A stretch of 38,536 bases of DNA from an uncultured Actinoplanes sp. (GCF_934643405.1 NZ_CAKUCL010000042.1:1-38536); one strand, 5' to 3'. Counted from the first letter of the stretch, positions 28,072 to 36,595 are shown. Numbers and translations are program-made. The notes: generated from the letters alone by a model not told the origin.

Positions 28072-29125
28072 TGCCCAGTACAGCTCCTTGGTGCCGTACG
28101 GCTGGGACGACGAGGAGCAGGCACGGTACGAGGCGTCGTCCGGCCCCGGGACCATCCCGGGCCGTGTGGTGCGGGTCGACCGCGGCCGCTGCGAGGTGGT
28201 GCTCGCCGGCGACGGCGACGTGCGGCTCGCGTCGATCGAGATCCCGGCCACCGCCGCCGAGCAGCCCTGCACCGGCGACTGGGTGGCGGTGTCCACGAAC
28301 GACACCCTCACGGCCGTGCTGCCGCGCCGCACCGCCATCGTGCGCGCCTCGGCCTCCCGCCGCTCGGACGGGCAGGTGCTGGCCGCGAACATCGACACGG
28401 TCCTTATCGCGGTCTCCATGACGGTCGAGCCCGACCTGGCCCGCATCGAACGGTTCCTGTCCATCGCCTGGGAGAGCGGCGCGCAGCCCCTGCTGGTGCT
28501 CACCAAGTCCGACGCCGCCGGGGTGGACGCGGCCGAGATGATGGACGCGGTCGCCGCGGTCGCGCCCGGTGTGGACGTGCTGGCGGTCAGCGCCGTCACC
28601 GGCGACGGCGTCGACGTGCTGACCGCGTGCCTCGGTTTCACGACCGCCCTGCTCGGCCAGTCCGGCGCCGGCAAGTCCACACTGGTCAACGCTCTGCTCG
28701 GCGAGCAGCAGCAAGCCGTACGGGAGACCCGGCAGGACGGTAAGGGACGGCACACCACGACCACCCGGGAACTGATCCTCATCCCCGGCGCCGGGGTGCT
28801 GATCGACACGCCGGGCCTGCGCGGCGTCGGCATGCACGACGCGGCCGAGGGCGTGAAGCAGACCTTCGCCGACATCGAGGACCTGGCCGCGGGATGCCGG
28901 TTCGGCGACTGCGGGCACGCCGGCGAACCGGGTTGCGCCGTCCAGGCCGCGATCGCCGGCGGCACGCTCAGCGAGCGGCGGCTGAGCAGCTACCGCAAGC
29001 TGCTGCGGGAGAACGCCTGGGAGGCGTCGCGCAACGACCCGCGGCTGCGCGCCGAGCATGACAAGTACTGGAAGCAGATGGCGCACGAGGGCAACGCGGC
29101 GGCCGCGCTGAAGGGACGCCGGTGA
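28064..29125 (+). CDS. RsgA-like circularly permuted ribosome GTPase
   Basis: This 353-residue YjeQ/RsgA-family GTPase has an N-terminal OB-like domain (about 35-85) and a permuted G domain with G4 (LTKSD near 146), G1 (GQSGAGKST near 200) and G3 (DTPGLRG near 247). A zinc-binding C-terminal domain follows, with CRFGDCGHAGEPGC. RsgA checks 30S subunit assembly. The ATG at 28064 has GAAAGGA nine bases upstream; a GTG at 28046 is less likely. It lies fully inside the biosynthetic operon, overlapping the thioesterase and the MarE-like gene, which is unusual for a housekeeping factor. A spare ribosome-maturation GTPase here suggests self-resistance to a product that touches the 30S subunit or translation. 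That is inference. Confidence 0.93.
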   Translation: MSDAQYSSLVPYGWDDEEQARYEASSGPGTIPGRVVRVDRGRCEVVLAGDGDVRLASIEIPATAAEQPCTGDWVAVSTNDTLTAVLPRRTAIVRASASRRSDGQVLAANIDTVLIAVSMTVEPDLARIERFLSIAWESGAQPLLVLTKSDAAGVDAAEMMDAVAAVAPGVDVLAVSAVTGDGVDVLTACLGFTTALLGQSGAGKSTLVNALLGEQQQAVRETRQDGKGRHTTTTRELILIPGAGVLIDTPGLRGVGMHDAAEGVKQTFADIEDLAAGCRFGDCGHAGEPGCAVQAAIAGGTLSERRLSSYRKLLRENAWEASRNDPRLRAEHDKYWKQMAHEGNAAAALKGRR

Positions 29126-29949
29126 ACGGCTCCCGGGACGGCCGGCCCGGTCCGGCGCGCCGCGTGCTCAACCCGGCGCAGCCGGACCCGCTGCTGCACT
29201 ACGAGTACGACCGCGGCAGCAACTACGAGGAGGACACCCGGCTGACCATCGCTTTGTCGGCCCTCGTGCCGGAGGCGGCCCTGCACTCGCCGGACCACCG
29301 GTTCTTCCAGGTCACCCACCTGATCACCGAGTACGCGTGGGTGGCCATCCACCACGATCTGACCGCAGTGGCCGGCGCGCTGGCCGCCGGCGACCTGACC
29401 CGGGCGCGGCGGCAGCTGACCCGGGCCTGCGGCACGGCGGCCATCCCGGTCGTCGCGGTCCGCAACCTGATGACGAGCCTGCCGCAGACCGGGCTGCTGC
29501 GGATGCGTCAGCTGTTCCCGCCCAACACCACCGGGCTGGACTCGCCCGGCGGCCGCAACCTGCGCCGGGCCTGCCGCGCGGTATGGACCGCGTTCGAGAC
29601 CCACCTGAACGAGGCCGGGCACACCCTGCCCGCGCTGGTCGAGGCCGCGGCGACCGACGCGGCCTCGCCGGGGACCGCGCCGGCCGCCGACGTCATGCTC
29701 GCGATGCAGCGGCTGGACGCGGCGGTCATGGAGTGGAAGCAGGTCCACCTGTCGATGGTGTGGATGCTGATCGGCGGCCAGCCGTTCGCCGCCGACGACG
29801 ACATCGCCCAAGAGGGGCCCAGCAGCCTGCGCGGCCGGCCGATCGGCGACCTGGAACGGATGGCGATGCGGCCGATGTTCCCGCGCCTCTGGCAGCTCAG
29901 CACCGAGACCTTCCATCGCACCGTCAACCCGGAGGAATTTCATGACTGA
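29122..29949 (+). CDS. Short TDO-fold haem enzyme, MarE-like
   Basis: This 275-residue TDO-superfamily protein has a distal-His segment FFQVTHLITEY in which His aligns with Xanthomonas TDO His55, an Arg segment VVAVRNLMTSLPQTGLLRMRQLF, and a proximal-ligand helix VMEWKQVHLSMVWMLIGG (His aligned with His240). The end FPRLWQLST is typical. In the maremycin pathway the homologous MarE oxygenates beta-methyltryptophan at indole C2 to a 2-oxindole instead of opening the ring. The gene directly precedes the methyltransferase-cupin-aminotransferase trio that makes beta-methyltryptophan, so the same reaction is likely. GTG at 29122 overlaps the GTPase stop. Ring cleavage as in true TDO is the alternative. 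Confidence 0.8.
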   Translation: MNGSRDGRPGPARRVLNPAQPDPLLHYEYDRGSNYEEDTRLTIALSALVPEAALHSPDHRFFQVTHLITEYAWVAIHHDLTAVAGALAAGDLTRARRQLTRACGTAAIPVVAVRNLMTSLPQTGLLRMRQLFPPNTTGLDSPGGRNLRRACRAVWTAFETHLNEAGHTLPALVEAAATDAASPGTAPAADVMLAMQRLDAAVMEWKQVHLSMVWMLIGGQPFAADDDIAQEGPSSLRGRPIGDLERMAMRPMFPRLWQLSTETFHRTVNPEEFHD

Positions 29950-30973
29950 CGTGGCCACGACTGCGCTGCCGGCGGACTGGCAGGGCACCGCGCCGTCCCC
30001 GCTCGGCGTCGACGAGGCGTTCAACGGGTACGTCGCCGCGCAGGTCGTCTTCGCGTTCGACCGGCTCGGCCTGCTGGACCGGCTGGCCGGCGAGGAGGCG
30101 CTGGAGGTCGCGGCGCTGGACGGCGACCAGGGCGTGCTGGCGGCCCTGGTGCGCGCCGCCGAGGCGTACGGGTATCTGACCGCGACCGGCGGATGGATCC
30201 GGCTCACCCCGGCCGGTCGCGAGATGGCTGCCATGCGCGGGTACTTCACCTGGAGCGTCGGCGGTTACCGGGACGTCTTCGCGGGCGCCGCCGAGCTGGC
30301 CGCCGGCCGCAGCCGGTTCGGCCACGAAATCACGCGCGACGAGGCGATGGTGGCGCTCGGCTCCGGGCAGAACGACCGGTCGTTCATGGCGCCCACCCTC
30401 GACGACGTGCTCGCCGGCATCGATTTCGGCACCATCGCCGACCTCGGCAGCGGGGTGTGCGCCCGGGTCAGCCGGGTGGTGGCCGGCCGGCCCGGCACGC
30501 GCGGGGTGGGGCTGGACATCAGCGCCCCGGCCACCGAGCTGGCCGAGCGGACGATCGGCGACGCGGGACTGACCGGCCGGGTGCGGGCGGTGCGCGCCGA
30601 CGTGCTCGACGTCCTCGACCGGGGCACGTCGGCGGAGCTGGCCGAGGTGGACACGGTGATGAGCTTCTTCCTCATGCACGACCTGCTCGCCGACCCGGGC
30701 CGCCGTCCCTCGGTGCTGCCCCGGCTGCGTGAGGCGTTCCCGGCGGCGACGACCTTCGTACTGGCCGACACCATGGTGCGTCCGGTGACCGCGCAGACCC
30801 GTACGGTCCCGGTCTTCTCGGTGGGTTATGAGCTCGCGCACGCGCTGATGGGGATCCCGCTGCACAGCCGGGAGACCTACGAGGGGTTGTTCGCCGCGGC
30901 AGGGCTGCGGACCGCGCGGGTGCTGCCGTTCGGCACCCCGCACTCCTGGCTGTACGTGCTGCACACCGACTGA
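29942..30973 (+). CDS. SAM methyltransferase, MarI/StnQ1-like (indolepyruvate C-methylation)
   Basis: This 343-residue SAM-dependent methyltransferase has an N-terminal helical dimerisation/winged-helix part (about 15-95) and a Rossmann domain with motif I DLGSGVCARVSRVVAG near 166, then GVGLDIS and VRAVRADVLDV. In maremycin (MarI) and streptonigrin (StnQ1) biosynthesis the equivalent enzyme methylates the beta-carbon of indole-3-pyruvate. Length and neighbours (cupin and aminotransferase directly after it) match that cassette. The ATG lies eight bases inside the MarE-like gene end, so translation is coupled. An O-methyltransferase role is the default alternative without the context. Confidence 0.85.
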   Translation: MTDVATTALPADWQGTAPSPLGVDEAFNGYVAAQVVFAFDRLGLLDRLAGEEALEVAALDGDQGVLAALVRAAEAYGYLTATGGWIRLTPAGREMAAMRGYFTWSVGGYRDVFAGAAELAAGRSRFGHEITRDEAMVALGSGQNDRSFMAPTLDDVLAGIDFGTIADLGSGVCARVSRVVAGRPGTRGVGLDISAPATELAERTIGDAGLTGRVRAVRADVLDVLDRGTSAELAEVDTVMSFFLMHDLLADPGRRPSVLPRLREAFPAATTFVLADTMVRPVTAQTRTVPVFSVGYELAHALMGIPLHSRETYEGLFAAAGLRTARVLPFGTPHSWLYVLHTD

Positions 30974-30999
30974 GTTTCGCCGCTTCCCTGGAGGATTCG

Positions 31000-31371
31000 A
31001 TGACACCGCAGTTCGTCCGGGAGGGCCTGCCCCTCTTCCAGCCGGTGCCCGGGCACCACAGTCCCGCGCCGTTCTATCTCACCGAGGACATGTTCGGCGG
31101 GCTGCCGGTCCAGATCGCCGGCGGCCACATCACCCACCTGGTCGGCAAGCCGGTGGCCGACCCGCACCACCACGACGTGCCGGAGATCTACTTCCTGGTG
31201 TCGCCGAATCCCGGCGGCGCCCGGATCGAGGTGACCATCGACGGGGAGCGCACCGAGCTGGTCTCGCCCGGTCTGGCCTACATCCCGGCGGGCGCGGAGC
31301 ACATGTTCCTGACCTTGGAGGCGGAACCGGGCAGCTACTGCTTCGGCGTGTTCGTGCAGGACCGCCGGTGA
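31000..31371 (+). CDS. Cupin epimerase-like protein, MarH/StnK3-like
   Basis: This 123-residue single-domain cupin has metal-ligand candidates His56-His58 and Glu62 in DPHHHDVPEIYFLV, plus a later His in PAGAEHMFL. In beta-methyltryptophan biosynthesis the small cupin MarH/StnK3 epimerises the beta-carbon of beta-methylindolepyruvate together with the aminotransferase, setting the (2S,3R) or (2S,3S) product. Size matches that family. A strong GGAGG site lies eight bases before the ATG, and its stop overlaps the aminotransferase start (GTGA). Confidence 0.85.
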   Translation: MTPQFVREGLPLFQPVPGHHSPAPFYLTEDMFGGLPVQIAGGHITHLVGKPVADPHHHDVPEIYFLVSPNPGGARIEVTIDGERTELVSPGLAYIPAGAEHMFLTLEAEPGSYCFGVFVQDRR

Positions 31372-32369
31372 AGGTGGCGCGTCTGCATCTGAGCGAGAGC
31401 CCGTACGGTCCGGCGCCCACGGCTCTGGCGGCGGCGCACACGGCCCTCGACGCCACCAGCGTGTACCCGGACCCGGCGCGCGACGAGCTGACCGGGGTGC
31501 TGGCCGCGCGGTACGGCCGGTCGGCGCGGCACATCGCGGTGGCGAACGGCAGCGACGAGCTCGTGCTGCTGTCCACGCTGACGCTGGGCGCGCTCGACCG
31601 GCCGGGCCTGACCACGTCGGGAACCTTTCCCGGCTACCGGATCTGCCTGGAGAGCACCCGCCGGGGCTGCATCACGGTTCCGCCGGGCTCGGCCGACGCC
31701 TTCGCCGCCGCCCTGCCCGGCGCCGGTGTCGCTTATCTCTGCAACCCCCACAACCCGTCCGGGTACGCGATGACGCCCGGGGAACTGTCCGGCATGGTGA
31801 CCGCCGCCCGCCGGCACGACGTGCCGCTGGTGGTCGACGAGGCGTACCTGGAGTTCGCCCCGCCGGAGGTGCTGTCGGTGCTCGACGTGGCCGGGGACGC
31901 GCCGGTGGTGGCGCTGCGGACGTTCTCGAAGGCGTACGGCCTGGCCGGTCTGCGGATCGGCTACGCCGTCGGCCGGACCGACCTGATCGCGGCGATCCGC
32001 GGCGCGCAGGCCACGATGCCGTTCAGCGTCAACCGGATCGGGCAGGCCGCCGCCGTGGCCGCCTGCCACGACGGCGACCACGTGGAGAACGTCCGCAAGC
32101 GCAACGCCGAGCGCCGGGACTGGTTCCTCGCCGAGGCGGCCCGCCGCGGCCGTTCCTGCCTGCCGTCGGTGACCAACTTCGTGGCCGTCGCGGTGCGCGA
32201 CAGCGCCGCCGCCGAGGCGTTGCTGGCCGAGGAGCACGGCATCCTGGTGCGCGACGCCGGCCGGTTCGGCTTCGCCGGGCACCTGCGGGTGTCGCTCGGC
32301 GAGGTGGACGACCTGATCCGGTTCTTCGACGCGCTGGACCTGATCGAGCCGGCCGGTTCCGCCGCCTGA
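31368..32369 (+). CDS. PLP aminotransferase, MarG/StnR-like
   Basis: This 333-residue fold-type I aminotransferase of the HisC subfamily has CNPHNPSGY, VVDEAYLEF, the PLP Lys near 187 in FSKAYGLAGLRIGYAVG, and a C-terminal LRVSLGE with the carboxylate-binding Arg. In the maremycin and streptonigrin pathways a HisC-like enzyme (MarG/StnR) removes the amino group of tryptophan so that it can be methylated and then restores it on the methylated keto acid. It is the last gene of the plus-strand operon and is coupled to the cupin. A histidinol-phosphate aminotransferase role is unlikely, since no other his gene is present. Confidence 0.88.
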   Translation: MKVARLHLSESPYGPAPTALAAAHTALDATSVYPDPARDELTGVLAARYGRSARHIAVANGSDELVLLSTLTLGALDRPGLTTSGTFPGYRICLESTRRGCITVPPGSADAFAAALPGAGVAYLCNPHNPSGYAMTPGELSGMVTAARRHDVPLVVDEAYLEFAPPEVLSVLDVAGDAPVVALRTFSKAYGLAGLRIGYAVGRTDLIAAIRGAQATMPFSVNRIGQAAAVAACHDGDHVENVRKRNAERRDWFLAEAARRGRSCLPSVTNFVAVAVRDSAAAEALLAEEHGILVRDAGRFGFAGHLRVSLGEVDDLIRFFDALDLIEPAGSAA

Positions 32370-32377
32370 CCGGCCGG
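32349..32377. terminator. GC-rich stem-loop at the end of the plus-strand operon
   Basis: Two CCGGCCGG blocks (32349-32356 and 32370-32377) can pair across a 13-base loop that contains the aminotransferase stop codon. The convergent membrane-protein gene ends nine bases further on. There is no T-run, as is common in actinomycetes. Confidence 0.4.
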
Positions 32378-32385
32378 TTCCCCCG

Positions 32386-32874
32386 CTACGACGCCGGTGT
32401 CCGCCGGGGAGCCGGCACCCAGGCGAGCACGACGACCAGCAGGACCATGGCGGCCAGGCCGGCGTGCAGACCCCAGGCGAAGTCGCGCTCGTTGCCGTCG
32501 ATGTGCAGCGGGATCAGCCGGTCGCGCTCGATGTCGCCGATGCCTGGGCCGCCGCCGGTCGAGGCGACCCACCCGAGCGGGCCGGTGGGTTCCGCCGGGA
32601 CGCGCTGCCAGGCCCAGACGGTGACCGCCACGGCGCCGGCGGCGAGAGCGGGCGCGGCCCACCGGTTGCGGACGAAAAACCAGAGGACGGTGGCGGCGAG
32701 AGCGAGCAGAATCGCGACGGTCCAGCCGGTCGACGCGGTCCACGCGGTGGCGTAGTTGGTCGCGTACGAGTCGACGCCGTCGCGCGATTGCGCCCAGCGG
32801 CTGTGGAACCAGGGGAGAAAGCTCGTTGCGAGCACCAGCAGACCGGCGGCGGCAACCCCTCGCGTACGACGCAC
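32386..32874 (-). CDS. Small integral membrane protein of unknown function
   Basis: This 162-residue protein has four hydrophobic segments: about residues 8-24, 48-66, 72-88 and 136-154. A polar extracellular-type loop follows the first, and a second one of about 45 residues (GGGPGIGDIERDRLIPLH) precedes the last. I do not recognise a family. It lies convergent to the biosynthetic operon and head to head with the second MFS transporter; the two starts overlap by 49 bases. The start is GTG. No link to the pathway is evident beyond position. Confidence 0.65.
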   Translation of the reverse strand: MRRTRGVAAAGLLVLATSFLPWFHSRWAQSRDGVDSYATNYATAWTASTGWTVAILLALAATVLWFFVRNRWAAPALAAGAVAVTVWAWQRVPAEPTGPLGWVASTGGGPGIGDIERDRLIPLHIDGNERDFAWGLHAGLAAMVLLVVVLAWVPAPRRTPAS

Positions 32875-34067
32875 CCCGGCACCCTACCGATTTCCGGCTG
32901 CTGTGGCTGGGCGAGACGGTCAGCGGTCTGGGCAACGGCGTCACCGTGCTCGTCCTGCCGCTGATCGCCCTCTACCAGCTCCACGCGCGCCCGTCGCAGA
33001 TCGGCCTGCTCGGCGCCGCGGTCTGGCTGCCGTGGCTGATCGTGGGCCGGCCGGCCGGCGCCTGGGTGGACCGTCTCCCCCGCCGCCCGATCATGCTGGT
33101 CTGCCACGGCTTCTGCGCGGTCCTGTTCGCGAGCGTGCCGGCCGCATGGTGGCTGGGCCTGCTGACGTTCGGCCACCTGCTGGTGGTGGCGCTGGGCGCG
33201 GGCACGGCGTCGGTCTTCGTCATGACCGCCGCGCAGGCCTACCTGCCGACCGTCCTGGCGCCCGCGGATCTGCTGACCGGCAACGCGCGGCTGCACGGCT
33301 CGGAGTCGGCCACCCGGGTCGCCGGTCCCGGCCTCGGCGGGGTGCTGGTGCAGCTTCTCGGCGCGGTGCCGGCTCTGCTGTTCGACGCGCTCTCGTTCCT
33401 GGTCGCGCTGGTGTGCCTGCTGCGGATCAGGGCCCGCGAGCCGCGCCGGGAGCCGGGGCCTCGCGGCGCGGGAACCACCGGCTTCGTGCTGCGCGATCCC
33501 TACCTGCGGCCCATCGTCACGTACGGCGTACTGATGAACCTGGGTCTGACCGGCTACCAGACCATTCAGATCGTCTTCCTGGCCGGCACCTTGGGCACCG
33601 GGGCCTCGGTGACCGGCATGCTCATCGCGATCGCCGGTCTCGGCGGCGTGGCCGGGGCGGCGCTGGCCGGGCCGATCGGCCGCCGGTTCGGCACCGCCCG
33701 CGGCATCCTGCTCACCCAGCTGATCACCGGCCCGTTCGCCCTGCTCGGCCCGCTCGCCGGCCGCGGAGCGGGGCTGGCGTGGTACGCGATCGGCACGTTC
33801 GTCATGATCGGCGGCGTGGTGGTGTCGAACGTGGTGCTGAGCAGCTTCCGGCAGGCCTACACGCCCCCGCACCTGCTCGGCCGGGTGCTCGCGACCAGCA
33901 TGGTCCTCGTGCACAGCTCGATCCCGCTCGGCGCGCTGCTCGCGGGTTACCTCGGCGACGTGGCCGGGCCCCGCACCACGATGTGGGTGATGGCGGCCCT
34001 GATCGCGCCGTGCGGGCTGGTGCTCCCGCTCAGCCCGATGCGAGGCCGGCGTGACCTGCCCGCCTGA
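32826..34067 (+). CDS. MFS transporter
   Basis: This 413-residue major facilitator protein has about twelve membrane segments, beginning TDFRLLWLGETVSGLGNGV, which is typical of the EntS/macrolide-efflux (MFS_3) type. Visible features are WVDRLPRRPIML in the 2-3 loop, NARLHGSESATRVAGPGLGG, and a second-half loop GRRFGTARG. The only in-frame start upstream of the first helix is the TTG at 32826, which lies inside the start region of the divergent membrane-protein gene, so one of these two starts may be misplaced. It could be a second exporter for the adjacent cluster or an unrelated drug pump. Confidence 0.87.
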   Translation: MRAPADRRRQPLAYDAPRHPTDFRLLWLGETVSGLGNGVTVLVLPLIALYQLHARPSQIGLLGAAVWLPWLIVGRPAGAWVDRLPRRPIMLVCHGFCAVLFASVPAAWWLGLLTFGHLLVVALGAGTASVFVMTAAQAYLPTVLAPADLLTGNARLHGSESATRVAGPGLGGVLVQLLGAVPALLFDALSFLVALVCLLRIRAREPRREPGPRGAGTTGFVLRDPYLRPIVTYGVLMNLGLTGYQTIQIVFLAGTLGTGASVTGMLIAIAGLGGVAGAALAGPIGRRFGTARGILLTQLITGPFALLGPLAGRGAGLAWYAIGTFVMIGGVVVSNVVLSSFRQAYTPPHLLGRVLATSMVLVHSSIPLGALLAGYLGDVAGPRTTMWVMAALIAPCGLVLPLSPMRGRRDLPA

Positions 34068-34077
34068 GCCGGCCCGG

Positions 34078-34449
34078 TCAGCCGATCAGCGTGGTCTTGG
34101 GCCGCAGGACGCAGAACTCGTTGCCCTCGGGATCGGCCAGCACCGTCCAGGACTCGTCGCCGGTCTGGCCGATGTGGACCCGGGTGGCGCCGAGCCCCAG
34201 CAGTCTCTCGACCTCGGCGTCGCGCCCGTCCGGGCCGGGCTGCAGGTCCAGGTGCACCCGGTTCTTGACCGTCTTGGGGCCGGTCACCGGCATCAGGCAG
34301 ATGCCGACCGGCGCGTCGGCCGAGGTGCCGATGACGATCTCGCGTTCCCGTTCGGAGAGGATGGTCCAGCCCAGGACCTGACACCAGAAGCGGGCCTGGG
34401 CCGGCAGGTCGTGCGAGTCGATCACGATGTGGTGCAGGGATGCCGTCAT
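34078..34449 (-). CDS. VOC (glyoxalase/bleomycin-resistance fold) protein
   Basis: This 123-residue vicinal-oxygen-chelate protein has LHHIVIDSHDLPAQARFWCQVLGW at the start, NRVHLDLQP in the middle and VLADPEGNEFCVL at the end. These contribute the His and Glu metal positions of the fold. Such small proteins include lyases, isomerases and drug-binding resistance proteins, and the substrate here cannot be told. The ATG at 34449 gives the standard length. It converges with the MFS gene ten bases away. Confidence 0.9.
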   Translation of the reverse strand: MTASLHHIVIDSHDLPAQARFWCQVLGWTILSEREREIVIGTSADAPVGICLMPVTGPKTVKNRVHLDLQPGPDGRDAEVERLLGLGATRVHIGQTGDESWTVLADPEGNEFCVLRPKTTLIG

Positions 34450-34496
34450 CCGAGAACTATGCCGGTGCCCGCGCCGGAAAGCACGGGCCGCGGGGA

Positions 34497-35204
34497 TCAG
34501 GCCGGTTTGCGGGCCACCAGCACCAGGGTGACGCCGGGCAGCTGACCGACCGGCAGGTAACGCTCGGCGGCCACGATCGTGCGCAGGCCGGCGTTGACGA
34601 TCGGGGCCGGACGGTCGAGGTCGCTGCCGTTCGAGCGCTTGCGGCGCCACGCCGCCACCGGGCGCAGCAGCACGTTCCAGCTCCACACGCTGGACACCTC
34701 GAGGCCGGAGCCGTTCACCAGCTCGAGCAGCGACTCCCGGCTGTACCGGCGGACGTGCCCGACGGCCTCGTCGTGCGCGCTCCACAGCGACATCGAGGCG
34801 GGCACGGTGATCAGCGCGGTGGCGCCCGGGCGCAGCACCCGGTGGATCTCGGCGATCGCCTGGTCGTCGGCGGGCACGTGTTCCAGCACGTCGAGCGCGC
34901 AGACCAGGCCGATGCTGCCGGTCCGCACCGGGAGGTGGCAGATGTCCGAGTTGAGCACGCGGACGCCGCGCTGCGACGCCAGCGTGACGGCGGTGGTGGA
35001 CAGATCGGCCGCGGTGACCGACCATCCGTGCTGCGCCAGCACGGCCGAGTTGCCCCCGGCCGCGGACCCGATGTCCAGCGCCTGGTCGCCCGGCCGGGGC
35101 CGACCGAGCCGTTTGAGCTGCTTGGCCACCACCGCACGCCGCTCGGCGTACCACCAGTGGCGGTGCTCGAGCTCGGCGAGTTTGGTCACCTCTTCGTGCT
35201 GCAC
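34497..35204 (-). CDS. Class I SAM-dependent methyltransferase
   Basis: This 235-residue methyltransferase (Methyltransf_11 type) has motif I ALDIGSAAGGNSAVL near residue 43, then VTAADLSTTAV, SDICHLPV, the post-motif LVCALDVLEHVPAD, and VLRPGATALITVP. N-terminal EHRHWWYAERR is a frequent feature of cell-envelope or sugar-associated members. GTG at 35204 has GGAGAGGGA seven bases upstream. The substrate is unknown; N- or O-methylation of the neighbouring cluster's product is possible but not shown by context. Confidence 0.88.
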   Translation of the reverse strand: MQHEEVTKLAELEHRHWWYAERRAVVAKQLKRLGRPRPGDQALDIGSAAGGNSAVLAQHGWSVTAADLSTTAVTLASQRGVRVLNSDICHLPVRTGSIGLVCALDVLEHVPADDQAIAEIHRVLRPGATALITVPASMSLWSAHDEAVGHVRRYSRESLLELVNGSGLEVSSVWSWNVLLRPVAAWRRKRSNGSDLDRPAPIVNAGLRTIVAAERYLPVGQLPGVTLVLVARKPA

Positions 35205-35327
35205 GCTGTCCCTCTCCTGTCCGCTTCGGCCCGCTCACCGGCGAACCCAGAACGCTGCCACGCCGGTGCGGGAGCCGTCAGACCCCAGAGGATAGGGTGC
35301 GGTGTGGCGTGAAGGCGCCCCGTCAAG

Positions 35328-36380
35328 ATGAACAAAAGATGCACGGCGGGGACCATCGTACTGGAGAAAGGGTGGGTCTTGCCCACACGCATCACCGTGG
35401 CCCGGGCCGAGCCGGGCCGCCTCGCACACTTCCCCGACATCGTGAAGCTGACCGATGGACGGTTGCTGGCCACCTACCGTGAGGGCGAGGGTCATGTGCG
35501 GTCCGACGGCCGGATCCTCGTGGTGGAGAGCGCGGACGGCGGCGAGACGTGGGCGCAGCCGCGCGTCGCGGTCGACGGCCCGTGGGACGACCGCGACCCG
35601 AAGCTGGTCCGGCTGGCCGACGGCACGGTGGTGCTCAGCTACTTCGTCATCGACTGGAGCACGCAGCCTCGCCACACGGTCCACGGCACGCACGTGCGGC
35701 GCAGCACCGACGGCGGCCGCACCTGGAGCGAGCCGGCCGTGGTGGGCACCGCGATGTCCGGCGACGGCCTGACGGCCTGGGCCTGCTCGCACGGCGCGGC
35801 GGCCGAGCTGGACGGCGGCGACCTTCTGCTTCCCCTGTACGGCAAACGTCCCGGCGACACCTGGCAGCGTGCCACGGTGGTGCGCAGCCGCGACGGCGGC
35901 CGCACCTGGCCGGCCGGCGGCGAGGTGCTGCTGGCCGCCGCCGAGGGCGTGCACTTCCAGGAGCCCACGCTCACCGTGATCGACGGCCAGGTGGTGGCCC
36001 TGATCCGCACCACGGTCGGCCACGCGTACCTGTCCCGCTCGACCGACGGCGGACGCTCGTGGACCACCCCGGAGCCGACCGACATGCCGGCCTCGTCGCA
36101 CCACGCGCTGCCGCTGAGCACCGGCGAGGTCCTCATCACCTACGGTGACCTGTCCGAGCGCTTCTCACCGCACCGCGAGACCGTGGGCCGCCTGGTGACC
36201 CGCCCGTGGGAAACCTGGGACGGCTACGCCGACGTGCAGCTCTACGACTCGGGCCACCCCGACCAGGCGAACCCGTCCAGCGTCGAGGTCGCCCCCGGCC
36301 GTTTCCTGACCCTGGGCTTCGACGTCCGGGCCGCCACCGTCGTCGGTGTCTTCAGCTCGCGGGCCGACTACGCCCGCTGA
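35328..36380 (+). CDS. Sialidase/BNR-repeat family protein
   Basis: This 350-residue six-bladed beta-propeller of the sialidase superfamily has four clear Asp-boxes (SADGGETW, STDGGRTW, SRDGGRTW, STDGGRSW) and the N-terminal strand HFPDIVKLTDGRLLATYREG typical of BNR proteins. No signal peptide is visible, so it is probably cytosolic. Exo-alpha-sialidase activity is not assured, because the RIP motif is not plain. The ATG at 35328 lacks a good ribosome site; the GGAGAAAGGG near 35362 would favour the in-frame TTG at 35379. A 120-base gap separates it from the divergent methyltransferase. Confidence 0.82.
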   Translation: MNKRCTAGTIVLEKGWVLPTRITVARAEPGRLAHFPDIVKLTDGRLLATYREGEGHVRSDGRILVVESADGGETWAQPRVAVDGPWDDRDPKLVRLADGTVVLSYFVIDWSTQPRHTVHGTHVRRSTDGGRTWSEPAVVGTAMSGDGLTAWACSHGAAAELDGGDLLLPLYGKRPGDTWQRATVVRSRDGGRTWPAGGEVLLAAAEGVHFQEPTLTVIDGQVVALIRTTVGHAYLSRSTDGGRSWTTPEPTDMPASSHHALPLSTGEVLITYGDLSERFSPHRETVGRLVTRPWETWDGYADVQLYDSGHPDQANPSSVEVAPGRFLTLGFDVRAATVVGVFSSRADYAR

Positions 36381-36396
36381 GGACGCGGAGGTCCCC

Positions 36397-36537
36397 TCAC
36401 CCTCCCTCGCCGTCGCGGATCCGCACGTGGTTGTGTGCCGTGCGGTCGCCGGCCCCGGTCGCGGCGTTCGTCCGGTTGATCCGCCGGATCAGCGACTCCA
36501 GCTCACCCAGCACCGCCTCGGCCTCGGCGAGCCGCAT
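36397..36537 (-). pseudogene. DIP1984-family fragment
   Basis: A 46-residue frame reads MRLAEAEAVLGELESLIRRI and then NRTNAAT, matching the middle of DIP1984/septicolysin-like proteins (about 150 residues). After GAGDRTAHN the sequence no longer resembles the family and stops. The N-terminal QRR/RLxxNAxVQEGE segment is also missing upstream. It sits in the 215-base gap between the sialidase-like and TetR genes, which otherwise shows nothing. A decayed remnant is the likely reading. Confidence 0.45.
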
Positions 36538-36595
36538 CCGCCCGCGGCGCAAGCCCTTCAGCAAGCTTCATGCCGACGCGTATGGTCACCGGCCA

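Noticed and set aside
31368..32369. Histidine-biosynthesis HisC
   Set aside because: No other his genes nearby, and the immediate cupin and methyltransferase context fits the beta-methyltryptophan cassette.
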